A stretch of DNA of 64,000 bases from assembly GCA_965247995.1 (NCBI GenBank), contig OZ252041.1, positions 1,798,001 to 1,862,000 on the forward strand, in the 5' to 3' direction. A program made the position numbers and the translations under genes. Origin of the DNA: JASLZO01 sp965247995. GTDB lineage: Bacteria; Chloroflexota; Dehalococcoidia; UBA6926. Below, one piece after another: positions 32,313 to 40,507 of the stretch (position 1 is the stretch's first letter; each line of letters starts with the position of its first letter). The notes below the pieces were generated by a model. It saw only the letters and a program-made list of their open reading frames with translations, did not search any database and was not told the origin of the DNA.

Positions 32313-33284
32313 TTGAAACCAACACACCAAAGGAGACGCGGAACGAGGATCTTCGGCCGCACGGCCGGGCTCCTAACCCTGGCCGTGCTGGTGGGCGCGG
32401 TGCTAATGACCAGTTGCCGCAGCGAGGTCGGACCGTTGGCCGTGACCGGCCTCGATGACCGGGGTTACCACAACATTTCGCGGCTCGTGACGACACAGTG
32501 GATTGAGGACAATGTCGACGACGACGCAGTCGTGCTTATTGATCTGCGCAATGAGGAAAGCTACCTGGCGGGCCACATCCCGGGCGCAGTGAGGCTGGAG
32601 GCCGGTGCGTCGTTCCAGAAAGAGATCGACGGCGTGAGGGGATTGATTCCCCCAGCCGAGGAAGTGGCTGAGGTGCTTGTCGGCATCGGCGCGACGCCCG
32701 AGTCCACGATCGTCTTCTACGATCAGCGTGGGTCGATCTGGGCATCGCGAGGCCTCTGGGTGCTCGCCGTCTACGGCCACGAGGACGTCCGCTTGCTCGA
32801 TGGGGACTTCCCGCTCTGGGAGTCCGAGGGCCGCGAGATTGGATTCGCGCCGCCAACCGTCACGAGGTCCAGCTACGCTTTCAGTTCGGCGCCAAACAAC
32901 GCACTGATCGTTGGCTGGGACGAGATCGTCGCCTCGATCGATGACCCAAGCGTGCTCGTTTGCGATGCCCGCTCGCCCGAGGAATACGCCGGGACCGACG
33001 TGCGCGCCGAACGCGGTGGGCACATCCCGGAGTCGCTGAACGTCGAATGGAGCCGCGCCATCGGCGAGGATGGCCGATTCCTGCCGGCCGACCAGCTGCG
33101 CGAGCTCTACGATGGCGAAGGCGTCGTAGCAGGCGACACCGTGTACACGCTCTGCCAAACGGCCGTCCGTGCCACGCACACCTGGTTTGTCCTGTCCGAC
33201 CTGCTGGGGTACCCGGATGTACGGGTATACGATGGGTCTTGGACCGAGTATGGCAACCGCGGGGACTCGCCTATCGCGGCCTAA
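32313..33284 (+). CDS. Rhodanese-like sulfurtransferase lipoprotein (two rhodanese domains)
   Basis: 323 aa. The N-terminus has a basic region (RRRGTRIFGR), a hydrophobic core (LLTLAVLVGAVLM) and a lipobox-like MTSC with Cys35, so it is probably an exported lipoprotein. Two rhodanese domains follow. The first (VVLIDLRNEESYLAGHIPGA) is the inactive type; the second (VLVCDARSPEEY.GGHIPESLNVEW) ends in an active-site loop YTLCQTAVRATH with Cys281. This is the thiosulfate/3-mercaptopyruvate sulfurtransferase layout. The TTG start at 32313 is backed by AGAGAGGA 8 nt upstream. It is flanked by decayed sequence on both sides. Confidence 0.92.
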   Translation: MKPTHQRRRGTRIFGRTAGLLTLAVLVGAVLMTSCRSEVGPLAVTGLDDRGYHNISRLVTTQWIEDNVDDDAVVLIDLRNEESYLAGHIPGAVRLEAGASFQKEIDGVRGLIPPAEEVAEVLVGIGATPESTIVFYDQRGSIWASRGLWVLAVYGHEDVRLLDGDFPLWESEGREIGFAPPTVTRSSYAFSSAPNNALIVGWDEIVASIDDPSVLVCDARSPEEYAGTDVRAERGGHIPESLNVEWSRAIGEDGRFLPADQLRELYDGEGVVAGDTVYTLCQTAVRATHTWFVLSDLLGYPDVRVYDGSWTEYGNRGDSPIAA

Positions 33285-33322
33285 CCGTATTCGTAGTCTC
33301 ACCAACTACGGGCGACCCACGC

Positions 33323-33358
33323 ACATGGCCCCGCGCGCTGAAGCGCGCGGGGCCATGT
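33323..33358. terminator. Strong GC-rich hairpin after the rhodanese gene
   Basis: Perfect 16-bp stem 33323-33338 / 33343-33358 (outer ACATGGCCCC, inner GCGCGC) with a TGAA tetraloop, 38 nt after the stop. There is no U tract on either side, so it may slow or protect the transcript end rather than act as a classical terminator. Confidence 0.55.
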
Positions 33359-33360
33359 CA

Positions 33361-33782
33361 CTCCGGGCCGCGCCGCTCGCGGACGCTGGACCGGGCCCCG
33401 ACGACGGGATCAGCTACCCGGACTTCGCCGCCGCCGCGGCGAACGGGCTCAAGCGGTGATGCACAGGGAATGGTCGAGCGTATGCGCTCAATCGGTGTCA
33501 TTCGCGACGCGGCGTACCCGGCGTCGGCCGAGGACTGGTACGCGGAACTTGCTGCGCTAGACGCGCTCTCGGTCGCTTCGTCCATTAGCCCGAGGCCGAC
33601 CGTTCTGATCCAGGGCGACGCGGATGACGTCGTCTCACCCGATGATGCGACGCGCCTGTTCGAAAGGGGTAGGGCATCCAAAGGACCTCATCATGCTTCC
33701 CAGCGTCGGGCACCGCTTCCGGCGCGAACCCGCAGCAGTCGAATCGCGCATCGAATGGTTGGAGGGAATCCTGTTCGGTTAG
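33361..33782 (+). pseudogene. Broken second copy of the alpha/beta hydrolase at 30967-31749
   Basis: Begins with a segment equivalent to the intact gene's PAPDADDGISYPDFAA, then jumps directly to the equivalent of AAAARMGSSGDAQGMV. The central part, including the nucleophile GSSMG, is deleted. A TGA follows in the first frame. The remainder continues in another frame (GDAQGMVERMRSIGVIRDA...ISPRPTVLIQGDADDVVSPDDA), then shifts again near 33670 to read LIMLPSVGHRFRREPAAVES. So there is one large deletion and at least two frameshifts. The stop TAG at 33780-33782 matches the intact gene's end. Confidence 0.88.
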
Positions 33783-33916
33783 GTGGGCCTCCCGACGCTC
33801 CTCCGACCCCCGTCTTGCTGGCGTGTCGCTGCTAACCCTCGGAGTCCGAGGGCGTTACACACCATGGACCTCGAGGCCATAGCAGTGGATTCGACCGGAG
33901 AAACGAGGAGGGGTGA

Positions 33917-34351
33917 ATGAGGAAACGGTGGTTCGTGATTCCAGCGATGGTCGTCGTATTGGCCGTTGCCATCGGAGGAAGCGCGGCATTCGCGCAGGGG
34001 TCAGACAGTGACGGCACGTCCAAGAGTTTGACGTCCCGCGTTGCCGAGATCCTTGGCTTGGACGAGGAAACCGTCGTCGATGCGGTTGATCAGGCACGTA
34101 GCGACATGTTCGACGAAGCGTTACAGGCGAAACTTGATGCACTAGTTGCAGCAGGGCACATGACTCAGGAACAAGCGGACGACTACAAGGCGTGGCTTGA
34201 CGACAGGCCCGAAGGCACGGAATGGCTCGGCGACGGTGGCTTTGGCCGCCATCACCGGTTCGGCGGGCACGGATTCGGTTGGAGTTCCAGTAAGCACTTC
34301 GCCCACCCGGTCATGCCGGCAACACCCAAGACGCAGTCAATGCCGTCCTAG
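33917..34351 (+). CDS. Small secreted DUF2680-like protein
   Basis: 144 aa. A clear signal peptide (basic MRKRW, hydrophobic core, AFA-QG cleavage near residue 26) precedes a helical segment. That segment (LGLDEETVVDAVDQARSDM...AAGHMTQEQADDYKAWLDDRP) follows the DUF2680 pattern found in small exported proteins of Firmicutes and Chloroflexi. The tail is Gly/His/Phe-rich (FGRHHRFGGHGFG) and could bind metal. A near-perfect ribosome-binding site, GAGGAGGGGTGA, touches the ATG. The function is unknown. An inverted repeat CCCTCGG/CCGAGGG lies upstream at 33836-33852. Confidence 0.82.
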   Translation: MRKRWFVIPAMVVVLAVAIGGSAAFAQGSDSDGTSKSLTSRVAEILGLDEETVVDAVDQARSDMFDEALQAKLDALVAAGHMTQEQADDYKAWLDDRPEGTEWLGDGGFGRHHRFGGHGFGWSSSKHFAHPVMPATPKTQSMPS

Positions 34352-34370
34352 ACTCGGGTCCAGGGGAAAA

Positions 34371-34399
34371 GAAAGGAGGTCTTTCGAGGGCCTCCTTTC
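34371..34399. terminator. Hairpin between convergent genes
   Basis: Stem GAAAGGAGG (34371-34379) / CCTCCTTTC (34391-34399) with an 11-nt loop, located after the DUF2680-like gene and ahead of the convergent leucine dehydrogenase end. It lacks a long U tract. Confidence 0.5.
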
Positions 34400-34475
34400 C
34401 CTGTGTTGATCATCGGATCGCGAGATCTGCGCTTACGAGAACCGCGGTTGAGCGCACCGTTCGCGAACCACCAAG

Positions 34476-35555
34476 CTAGGTCGTTCCCCGCGACATCCGG
34501 ATGCCGTTGACCGCATCGATCCGTGCTCGCGCCATGCGGTCCGCGGCTTCCAAAGTCGTGATGCCCTCGCGGTCCGCTGTCTCGAATACCTCGCTGAGTG
34601 TGCGATAGATCTGACCGGTCTTCCGCCGCGCTTCTTCCGCGCTATACGGTCGGCCGATCTCATACGAGAGGTTGATCACCCCGCCAGCGTTCACGATATA
34701 GTCCGGCGCGTACAGGATGCCGCGCGAGGCCAGCGCCTCCGCATGCCGCGGCTCCCGGAGCTGGTTGTTCGCGCCGCCGCACACGATGCGGGCCGCCAGT
34801 GCCGGCACCGTTTCATCGTCGAGCACCCCGCCCAGCGCGCAGGGAACGAAGAAGTCGCACTCCTCCGTGAACACTTCGTCGGGGCGGAGCGGCCTCAGCC
34901 CGAATTGCGTCTCGGCGCGCTCGACCCGCGACTGGTCGAGATCGGTTCCTGATACAACCGCACGCTCACCCCGGAGGTAGGGCAGGAGGTACGTCCCAAC
35001 CTTTCCCAAACCTTGGATGACCACTCGGGCGCCATTGAGGTCATCTGAACCCCATTGGCGCTGCGCACAGGCCAGCATCGCCTGGTACAAGCCATATGCT
35101 GTCATCGGCGACGGGTCGCCGCTCCCACCGGACTCCATCGACAGCCCGGTCACGTGGGCCGTTTCCTTGCGGATCTGCTCCATATCGGCGGGGGAACTCC
35201 CTACATCTTCGACGGTGATGTACCGGCCTCCCAGGCTCTCGACGTGGCGTCCCACGGTGCGCAACAGGCTCTCCGTCTTGCAGGTCTTGGGATCGCCCAT
35301 GACGATCCCCTTGCCTCCGCCCAAGTCCAGTCCAGCCGCTGCCGTCTTGTACGTCATCGCCTCGGAGAGGCGGAGGACATCTAGCAACGCCGCGGCCTCG
35401 GTCTCGTGGGGCCAGATGCGGAGGCCACCTACAGCCGGCCCCAGCGCGGTGTCGTGGATGGCTATCGCGCCCCGGAGCCCAACGCTCTCGTCCGCGAACA
35501 TGACGAGCTGTTCGTGGCTATGCTCTTCCATGTATTGCAGATAGCTTTCGGTCAT
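34476..35555 (-). CDS. Leucine dehydrogenase (Glu/Leu/Phe/Val dehydrogenase family)
   Basis: NAD-dependent oxidative deaminase of branched-chain amino acids, 359 aa, the typical octameric LeuDH length. The catalytic region is GLDLGGGKG with Lys82; GPAVGGLRIWP and TAYGLYQAML are family landmarks. The Rossmann motif is VVIQGLGKVG. GGANNQL and YAPDYIVNAGGVINLSYE are typical of LeuDH/ValDH/PheDH rather than GluDH. AGAGG sits 6 nt before the ATG. Valine or phenylalanine specificity cannot be excluded. Confidence 0.92.
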   Translation of the reverse strand: MTESYLQYMEEHSHEQLVMFADESVGLRGAIAIHDTALGPAVGGLRIWPHETEAAALLDVLRLSEAMTYKTAAAGLDLGGGKGIVMGDPKTCKTESLLRTVGRHVESLGGRYITVEDVGSSPADMEQIRKETAHVTGLSMESGGSGDPSPMTAYGLYQAMLACAQRQWGSDDLNGARVVIQGLGKVGTYLLPYLRGERAVVSGTDLDQSRVERAETQFGLRPLRPDEVFTEECDFFVPCALGGVLDDETVPALAARIVCGGANNQLREPRHAEALASRGILYAPDYIVNAGGVINLSYEIGRPYSAEEARRKTGQIYRTLSEVFETADREGITTLEAADRMARARIDAVNGIRMSRGTT

Positions 35556-35860
35556 GCGCTACCTCTGTGCCCCTTCACGCCCCAGCATGCTCGGGCAGTC
35601 AACGCGGCGCAAGACAATAGAACCACGGGGCAATCCGCCGGCAGGCAGTTACGTCTCTCGGGAAGCGCCCCGGAGACCGACGTCAAACCGCAACGGTGCA
35701 CCGCAGCGCGGCGAGCCCCGTTCCTTCGGAGGATCCCGAGCCATCGTGTCCGCCCAGAGGTGCTAGACGACGCGGCCCCGCAATCGGACCCAATTGGACT
35801 CAGATCCGTGTCCTCACCATCGGCTGGTCACGGTCGCGTAGCGCCTTCTTCCGCACCGGG
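35556..35860. other. Intergenic stretch upstream of leucine dehydrogenase
   Basis: 305 nt. It must hold the leucine dehydrogenase promoter, but no hexamer pair there is convincing. Open frames on the plus strand have no family-like content. Nothing else seen. Confidence 0.4.
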
Positions 35861-37033
35861 TCATCTCTGTTCCAACGGTGACTTCTGTGTTCGATCCATG
35901 TTTGAGCCGACTGAGTCACGTGAGATCATCCCGCCATCCCCGTCACGGTTGACCACGATATACAAGCGCTTGGAATCCGATGACCACGCGAAGGAAACTA
36001 CCGTGGTGACGTCAAGCTGATCGATCACAACGGGTTCCCGCGAATCGACTGTCCGCAGGTCACGCAAAACAGAAACGAACAGTCCATCCGGGGACAGGTA
36101 GGCAATGTTTTGCGAGTTGTGTGCGATCACTCCTGACACTCCAGGGACGAGGAACTCTGGGGCCTCATCTCCACCTGCCGGGTCAACCGCATACAGACCA
36201 AATCTGTGTGGCGCGTCCCGTAAGAATGCCAACACGTCCTCATTTGGAAGCCATCCATATGAGTGTCCGGTTCCCACGATCGTTGTGGAGCCTTGATGGG
36301 AGTCGACCACCAAGACGGCGAGACCACTCTCCTCCGTCACACCGGCAAAGCTGATCTGATCGCCGGATGGCGACCAAGCAAGATCGAGGTCTGGTCGCTG
36401 GGTTACGGGATCCATCACTGCGACGGTATCTACTGAAAGAACGTCCCCCGTCCGGATACTGAAGATGAATACTTTGAAGACTTCTTCTCTCCCCGGCCAA
36501 ACGCCGATAGCCAACTGAGTTGTGTCACGCGAAAGGCCAAAACTGGGACAGGTGTCGAACCCGGATATACAGCCGCCTCCCACGTCTGTGAGTAGCGTGG
36601 TCTGAGCGGAATCGGGCTCGAAGGAGAAGAATCGTGATCCTATCGATACTGCTGCTAACTCCGAGCCCTCGGACCAAACAGGACCCGCAATCTCCTTTCG
36701 TCCTGGGAACTCCTTCGTCGCCCACGTTCTCTTTCGGATGTTGAAGAGCTCGAGGATCGATGAATCGGTTCCCTCCGGCAGACGGGAGAATCTTGGCGGA
36801 CGTGCAAACGTCAGAAACCGCCCATCCGGGGAAAGAGAGGCCCTGGAAGCCGCCCGAGGGTCGAGTTCCTCAATCAGGGTCAGGCGTTTGTTCGAATCAA
36901 AGACGTAGAGGCCAGATACTTGAGGAGCGTCAGTAGCATCGACTAGCTTCGACGTGGTCGTCGGCGATGCGGCCGTCTCGTGCCTCGGAATTGAATCGAC
37001 CGGGGCTCCAACAGAGCAGGATTGGAGCAACAC
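35861..37033 (-). CDS. Beta-propeller (TolB/WD40-like) lipoprotein with very short N-terminus
   Basis: 390 aa from GTG 37033. Repeats of the TolB/PD40 type are visible: LSPDGRFLTFARPP, LAWSPSGDQISFAG, IAYLSPDGLFVSV, FAWSSDSKRLYIV, suggesting a six- or seven-bladed propeller. The N-terminus is MLLQSCSVG: a lipobox-like Cys at residue 6 with almost no signal peptide before it. The upstream frame stays open for about 15 codons (Arg-rich) to a TGA with no good start codon, so the gene may have lost its 5' end. Base composition is visibly less GC-rich than the surroundings, hinting at transfer. The function is unknown. Confidence 0.72.
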   Translation of the reverse strand: MLLQSCSVGAPVDSIPRHETAASPTTTSKLVDATDAPQVSGLYVFDSNKRLTLIEELDPRAASRASLSPDGRFLTFARPPRFSRLPEGTDSSILELFNIRKRTWATKEFPGRKEIAGPVWSEGSELAAVSIGSRFFSFEPDSAQTTLLTDVGGGCISGFDTCPSFGLSRDTTQLAIGVWPGREEVFKVFIFSIRTGDVLSVDTVAVMDPVTQRPDLDLAWSPSGDQISFAGVTEESGLAVLVVDSHQGSTTIVGTGHSYGWLPNEDVLAFLRDAPHRFGLYAVDPAGGDEAPEFLVPGVSGVIAHNSQNIAYLSPDGLFVSVLRDLRTVDSREPVVIDQLDVTTVVSFAWSSDSKRLYIVVNRDGDGGMISRDSVGSNMDRTQKSPLEQR

Positions 37034-37054
37034 TGTCCAAGACCGACGACGGCT

Positions 37055-37075
37055 AACGGGCCGCGCCCGTTTTTT
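37055..37075 (+). terminator. Plus-strand intrinsic terminator with no obvious upstream gene
   Basis: Stem AACGGGC (37055-37061) / GCCCGTT (37065-37071) with a 3-nt loop, then TTTTG, a good U tract in the plus direction. It lies only 22 nt from the start of the minus-strand propeller gene, and no plus-strand gene ends here. Confidence 0.65.
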
Positions 37076-37251
37076 GCCGTCTCTTCAGTCGCCAGCGATC
37101 GACCATGAGGAGGTCAGAACGGCAATTGGGCAGTTGCCTCGTTATCTTCGTCGGGCCAATCGATGAACTGATGATGCAATGATGTGACAACTCTCATGGG
37201 CATTGGGACATGCCGCCGCGATCGCCTCGGTCCTGCCGGGCGACCGTGGGG

Positions 37252-37686
37252 TTAGTTAGACGAATCGCGGCCCTCGAGGTATCCCGTAACGCGCGAGGCG
37301 TTCGTTCTAAGCGCCTCGTTCACGTGATCCAGCACCGTCCTCACGCTCTGGGCCTCATGGTCCTTGGTGTCGAGGTCCGCGTCCTCGAATCGGGCCAAAG
37401 CGCCCCACAGTGCCCCTATCGCCTCGGCCGCGGTTGCGGCGATTCGCTGCGCTTCCGTGGGATGACCGCTTCCAATCTCATCCGCGATCTTGTTGAGATG
37501 TACGACATGCTCCGCAGCGTGGTTCGTCATGCCGTAGAGGATGGTACGGATCGGTGTTTCGCGGCCTCCGTAGTGCGGGACCAGCACGTCCAGGTCCTGG
37601 TTGCTCAGGCGCGCGGCCATCTCAATCATCTCCGAAACCGGCTGGACCGTAGATTCGAACAGAGACTCTACTTCGTTCCTTGGCAT
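37252..37686 (-). CDS. DinB-like four-helix protein
   Basis: 144 aa from the ATG at 37686, with AGGAGAA upstream. The pattern SLFESTVQPVSEMIEMAARLS, then ILYGMTNHAAEHVVHLNKIADEI with a conserved His pair, resembles the DinB/YfiT metal-binding four-helix bundle. The superfamily includes thiol-dependent transferases and hydrolases, so the reaction is unknown. The open frame up to 37905 overlaps the SRPBCC gene and is not family-like. Confidence 0.75.
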   Translation of the reverse strand: MPRNEVESLFESTVQPVSEMIEMAARLSNQDLDVLVPHYGGRETPIRTILYGMTNHAAEHVVHLNKIADEIGSGHPTEAQRIAATAAEAIGALWGALARFEDADLDTKDHEAQSVRTVLDHVNEALRTNASRVTGYLEGRDSSN

Positions 37687-37766
37687 GCGTGAACGTTCTC
37701 CTTTGTTCTGAACGGGTTGGATCAGGCAAGTCAATCCTAGTGGATGGGGTGGATGCCGTCGACGGC

Positions 37767-38228
37767 TCAGCTCTCCCCTGCCTCGGAAGCGACCTTTAGC
37801 GATTCCAACCATCCACGGGACATCGCTTGTATCACCGGCCTCGGGTAGAACGCGCGGAGCGGGAGGATCGGGCTTGAGAAGGTCTTCGTGTCGGACACTT
37901 CGCACGCGTCTCCGTTCCCATCAGCGCGGAACGCGAACCGTCGGTGCCCAGTGATGGTCATCACCGTGGAGTCCCAGGCAACCGCGTTCGGCGGGTCCCA
38001 TTCGACCACTCGCACGGTGAACGGTACCGGCGCGCCGGCCATGCGGAGCACCATCTTGAAGCGCGATCCAATGGCCCACGGAGCCCCGTCGATCCAACCG
38101 GCGGCTCGGCACACGGAGTTCCATGAGGGCCAACCCTCGAGGTCTTCGAACACCCGCCAGACGTGGTCCGGCTGCGCCGAGATCCCGATGGACTCCCCCA
38201 AAACCAGAGTCCGAAGCCGGGCGGCCAT
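37767..38228 (-). CDS. SRPBCC family protein
   Basis: 153-aa START-like/polyketide-cyclase fold. ESIGISAQPDHVWRVFEDLEGWPSWNS is the standard beginning. It continues with GSRFKMVLRM, RVVEWDPPNAVAWDS and a long C-terminal helix (MSRGWLESLKVASEAG). The family binds hydrophobic ligands; the specific role is unknown. It is 14 nt downstream of the DUF4340 gene and likely shares its transcript. Confidence 0.9.
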   Translation of the reverse strand: MAARLRTLVLGESIGISAQPDHVWRVFEDLEGWPSWNSVCRAAGWIDGAPWAIGSRFKMVLRMAGAPVPFTVRVVEWDPPNAVAWDSTVMTITGHRRFAFRADGNGDACEVSDTKTFSSPILPLRAFYPRPVIQAMSRGWLESLKVASEAGES

Positions 38229-38242
38229 GGGCCTGTGCGCGC

Positions 38243-39409
38243 CTACTGTGCCGCCTCGATGTCCAACAACGCCTCAAGCTCCTCGGGCCGCTTCATCAGC
38301 CCCTCGACCGTTTCGGCACTCACGACGAATACCTCTTCGAAACCGGTCCTGCGGACGAAGTAACCCTCGCTATCGTCCCGCTCGTAGAAGCTGAGGTGCG
38401 CCAGTGAACCGAGACCTGTACCACTCATCTCCAACGACCACGTAGGATCTGTCTCCACCAACCGCTCCCATTCTTCGTCCGCGAACTCGTCCGCGAAGAG
38501 CGGCGACAGCTGTTGCAACAGTTCCAACACCCGGTCGGTATTCGCCCGTCGCTCCTCGCTGTCGGTTTCGATCACCCATATGAATCGGACCGTCGGCTGG
38601 CCGGTCTCCTCAGCGCCCGCGGTCGTCGAATCCTCGGGAAGCGGTTGACCAGTGATCGCGGCGTTCAAAGCAGCTTGTTGGCGCTGCAACTCCTCCTGCT
38701 CCGCTTCGGCTTCGGTGTCTACTGCGTCCTCAGTCTTCAAAGAAACGGTGAACGTCTCGTCGGCGTATGTGAACCTCAACGACTCGACCAGGACCGCAGC
38801 CGCATTCACGATGATGTCGTTCCGCCAATCGTCTTCCGTCGGGGAGAAGAACCCCTCAAGGTCGAACCCGATCGCGGCGATTTCGTCTGCCGACGGGTGC
38901 CGGAAGTACGTGCCGCCCGTCTCCTCGTCGAAACTGCCAATGATCAGCGAGTCAATGAACGCATCATCGTTCCAGAAGGAAACCGTCGTCCCTACGTCGG
39001 GCGTCAGCCCGAACTCAACGTGGCGGTCCGGATCCGACTCGATCGACTGCGTCTGGTCAATCTGCCCCAGCAGGCTCCAGATGAGATCGATCTTGAACCG
39101 ATTCCCGTCATGCGTTCCGACTTTCCATACCGCGTCGGTTCGGTTGATCGACAGGTCGTCGTCCCCCTTCTGGATCGTGATCTGATCGACATTCAGGGCG
39201 GACAAACGCGTCAACGACGACAGAGAAGGGGTGGCTACCTCGGACCTATCACTCGCGAACATCGCGCCGATGACCCCGATCGAAGCAACGGCGAGAACCC
39301 CGACGATCAGGACCAACCGGCGTGAGAAGAACCCCTGATCTTCTGGCCGAAGGTGGTCCGCTCGCTGTCGACGGCCCTCACGAGTCGCTCTTCTCGCTGC
39401 TCGGTTCAT
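38243..39409 (-). CDS. DUF4340 domain-containing membrane-anchored protein
   Basis: 388 aa. A strongly basic cytoplasmic N-terminus (RRATREGRRQR), one TM helix (RLVLIVGVLAVASIGVIGAMF, about 30-50), and an extracytoplasmic part with DUF4340 repeats: VDQITIQKGDDDLSINR..AVWKVGTHDG and a second similar unit. A Gln/Glu-rich stretch (EAEQEELQRQQAAL) interrupts the C-terminal half. In other bacteria DUF4340 proteins accompany GldG/ABC-2 transporters; none is adjacent here. Confidence 0.87.
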   Translation of the reverse strand: MNRAARRATREGRRQRADHLRPEDQGFFSRRLVLIVGVLAVASIGVIGAMFASDRSEVATPSLSSLTRLSALNVDQITIQKGDDDLSINRTDAVWKVGTHDGNRFKIDLIWSLLGQIDQTQSIESDPDRHVEFGLTPDVGTTVSFWNDDAFIDSLIIGSFDEETGGTYFRHPSADEIAAIGFDLEGFFSPTEDDWRNDIIVNAAAVLVESLRFTYADETFTVSLKTEDAVDTEAEAEQEELQRQQAALNAAITGQPLPEDSTTAGAEETGQPTVRFIWVIETDSEERRANTDRVLELLQQLSPLFADEFADEEWERLVETDPTWSLEMSGTGLGSLAHLSFYERDDSEGYFVRRTGFEEVFVVSAETVEGLMKRPEELEALLDIEAAQ

Positions 39410-39526
39410 CTAACTTGTCCCAGAGTGGGGCGACGTCCGATCGCGCGTCCCACACATGGGTGTAACGACCGAGTGGCGTGTTTGGTTGGAACCCACCCGG
39501 CTAGCATAGCCGTGGGACATACCTAG

Positions 39527-40465
39527 TCAGACACCATTCCCGGACCCAACGATCCCCTCCACCACAAGATGGAGGTACACCAACCCGGCGAATGGTGCCC
39601 ACGGTTCGAGAACACGCTGGACGCCACCGTAATCCAACCGCTCGGGCAGATTGAGCCACTCCTCCAGCCGCCGTCTCACGCCCACGTCGTCCCCAGGAAA
39701 CACGTTCAGCCGCCCCAAACCCCGGAGGAGAACGTATTCGGCCGTCCACCTCCCGACACCGTACAGTTCCTGTAAACGAGTAGCCGCTGATGTGTCGTCG
39801 AGCCGCGCATAGGATTCGGCGTCGAACACACGCTCATCGGCTTCAGAGGCGAGTAATGCCAGTGCCCGCGCCTTTTGTCGACTGTATCCGGCCTCTCGCA
39901 ACGCCTGTTCTTCGACGCCGACGATGTCCTGGCGGAGTGGAAACGCGTGCAACCGCCGCGGACGATCATCACCCAATTCGCCAATCGGCACCCCGTACGT
40001 CGCTGCGAACCGATCAAGGATCTTGAGGCCGGCCGTCAACGTGATCTGCTGACACGTAATCGCGTTGGTCAACGCCTCGAACACCGAGGGGTATCGGGGA
40101 GGCTTCAGCCCCCGGAGCTGTCGCGCTAGGGGAGCTAGTACGTCGGACCTCTCGGCGGTTTCGTAGAACCCGGACAGGTCGATGTTGGTCCCCAACAACG
40201 TCTCACACGCGCGCATTGCGGTCCGCTCACGGTCCTCGCTGGCACTGTGTGTTCTCGCCGTCGGGACGGCGATCTCGAGGATCGGCCGGTCCGGTCCCGC
40301 AACCTGCCGCACCGACATCACGAATGGGGTCCCAGCGTCGTCCAGAAGGACGCGTTGATACGTAGTACCGTCCCAACCTTCGACGCCGTACGCTGGTCGC
40401 CGCTTGAGCGCCCAAACCGTTAAATCAAGCCGGAACGGCCCGACCGGAGCGATCTTTAACGTCAT
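39527..40465 (-). CDS. AlkA-type DNA-3-methyladenine glycosylase (HhH-GPD)
   Basis: Base-excision repair glycosylase, about 312 aa. An N-terminal AlkA-like beta domain (PFRLDLTVWALKRRP) leads into the HhH-GPD core. The helix-hairpin-helix is LYGVGRWTAEYVLLRGLG, and the catalytic Asp lies in NVFPGDDVGVRR. There is no Lys at the bifunctional position and no C-terminal 4Fe-4S cysteine cluster, consistent with a monofunctional enzyme removing alkylated purines. The start at 40465 has no clear ribosome-binding site; TTG 40507 is possible. Confidence 0.92.
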   Translation of the reverse strand: MTLKIAPVGPFRLDLTVWALKRRPAYGVEGWDGTTYQRVLLDDAGTPFVMSVRQVAGPDRPILEIAVPTARTHSASEDRERTAMRACETLLGTNIDLSGFYETAERSDVLAPLARQLRGLKPPRYPSVFEALTNAITCQQITLTAGLKILDRFAATYGVPIGELGDDRPRRLHAFPLRQDIVGVEEQALREAGYSRQKARALALLASEADERVFDAESYARLDDTSAATRLQELYGVGRWTAEYVLLRGLGRLNVFPGDDVGVRRRLEEWLNLPERLDYGGVQRVLEPWAPFAGLVYLHLVVEGIVGSGNGV

Positions 40466-40507
40466 CGAAGGGCAGGCGTATGGGCATCGGCGCCCATTGC
40501 CTCCCAA

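Noticed and set aside
33836..33852. CCCTCGG-AGT-CCGAGGG inverted repeat upstream of the DUF2680-like gene, considered as an operator
   Set aside because: A 7-bp GC-rich repeat is not rare in this composition, and no promoter elements could be placed around it.
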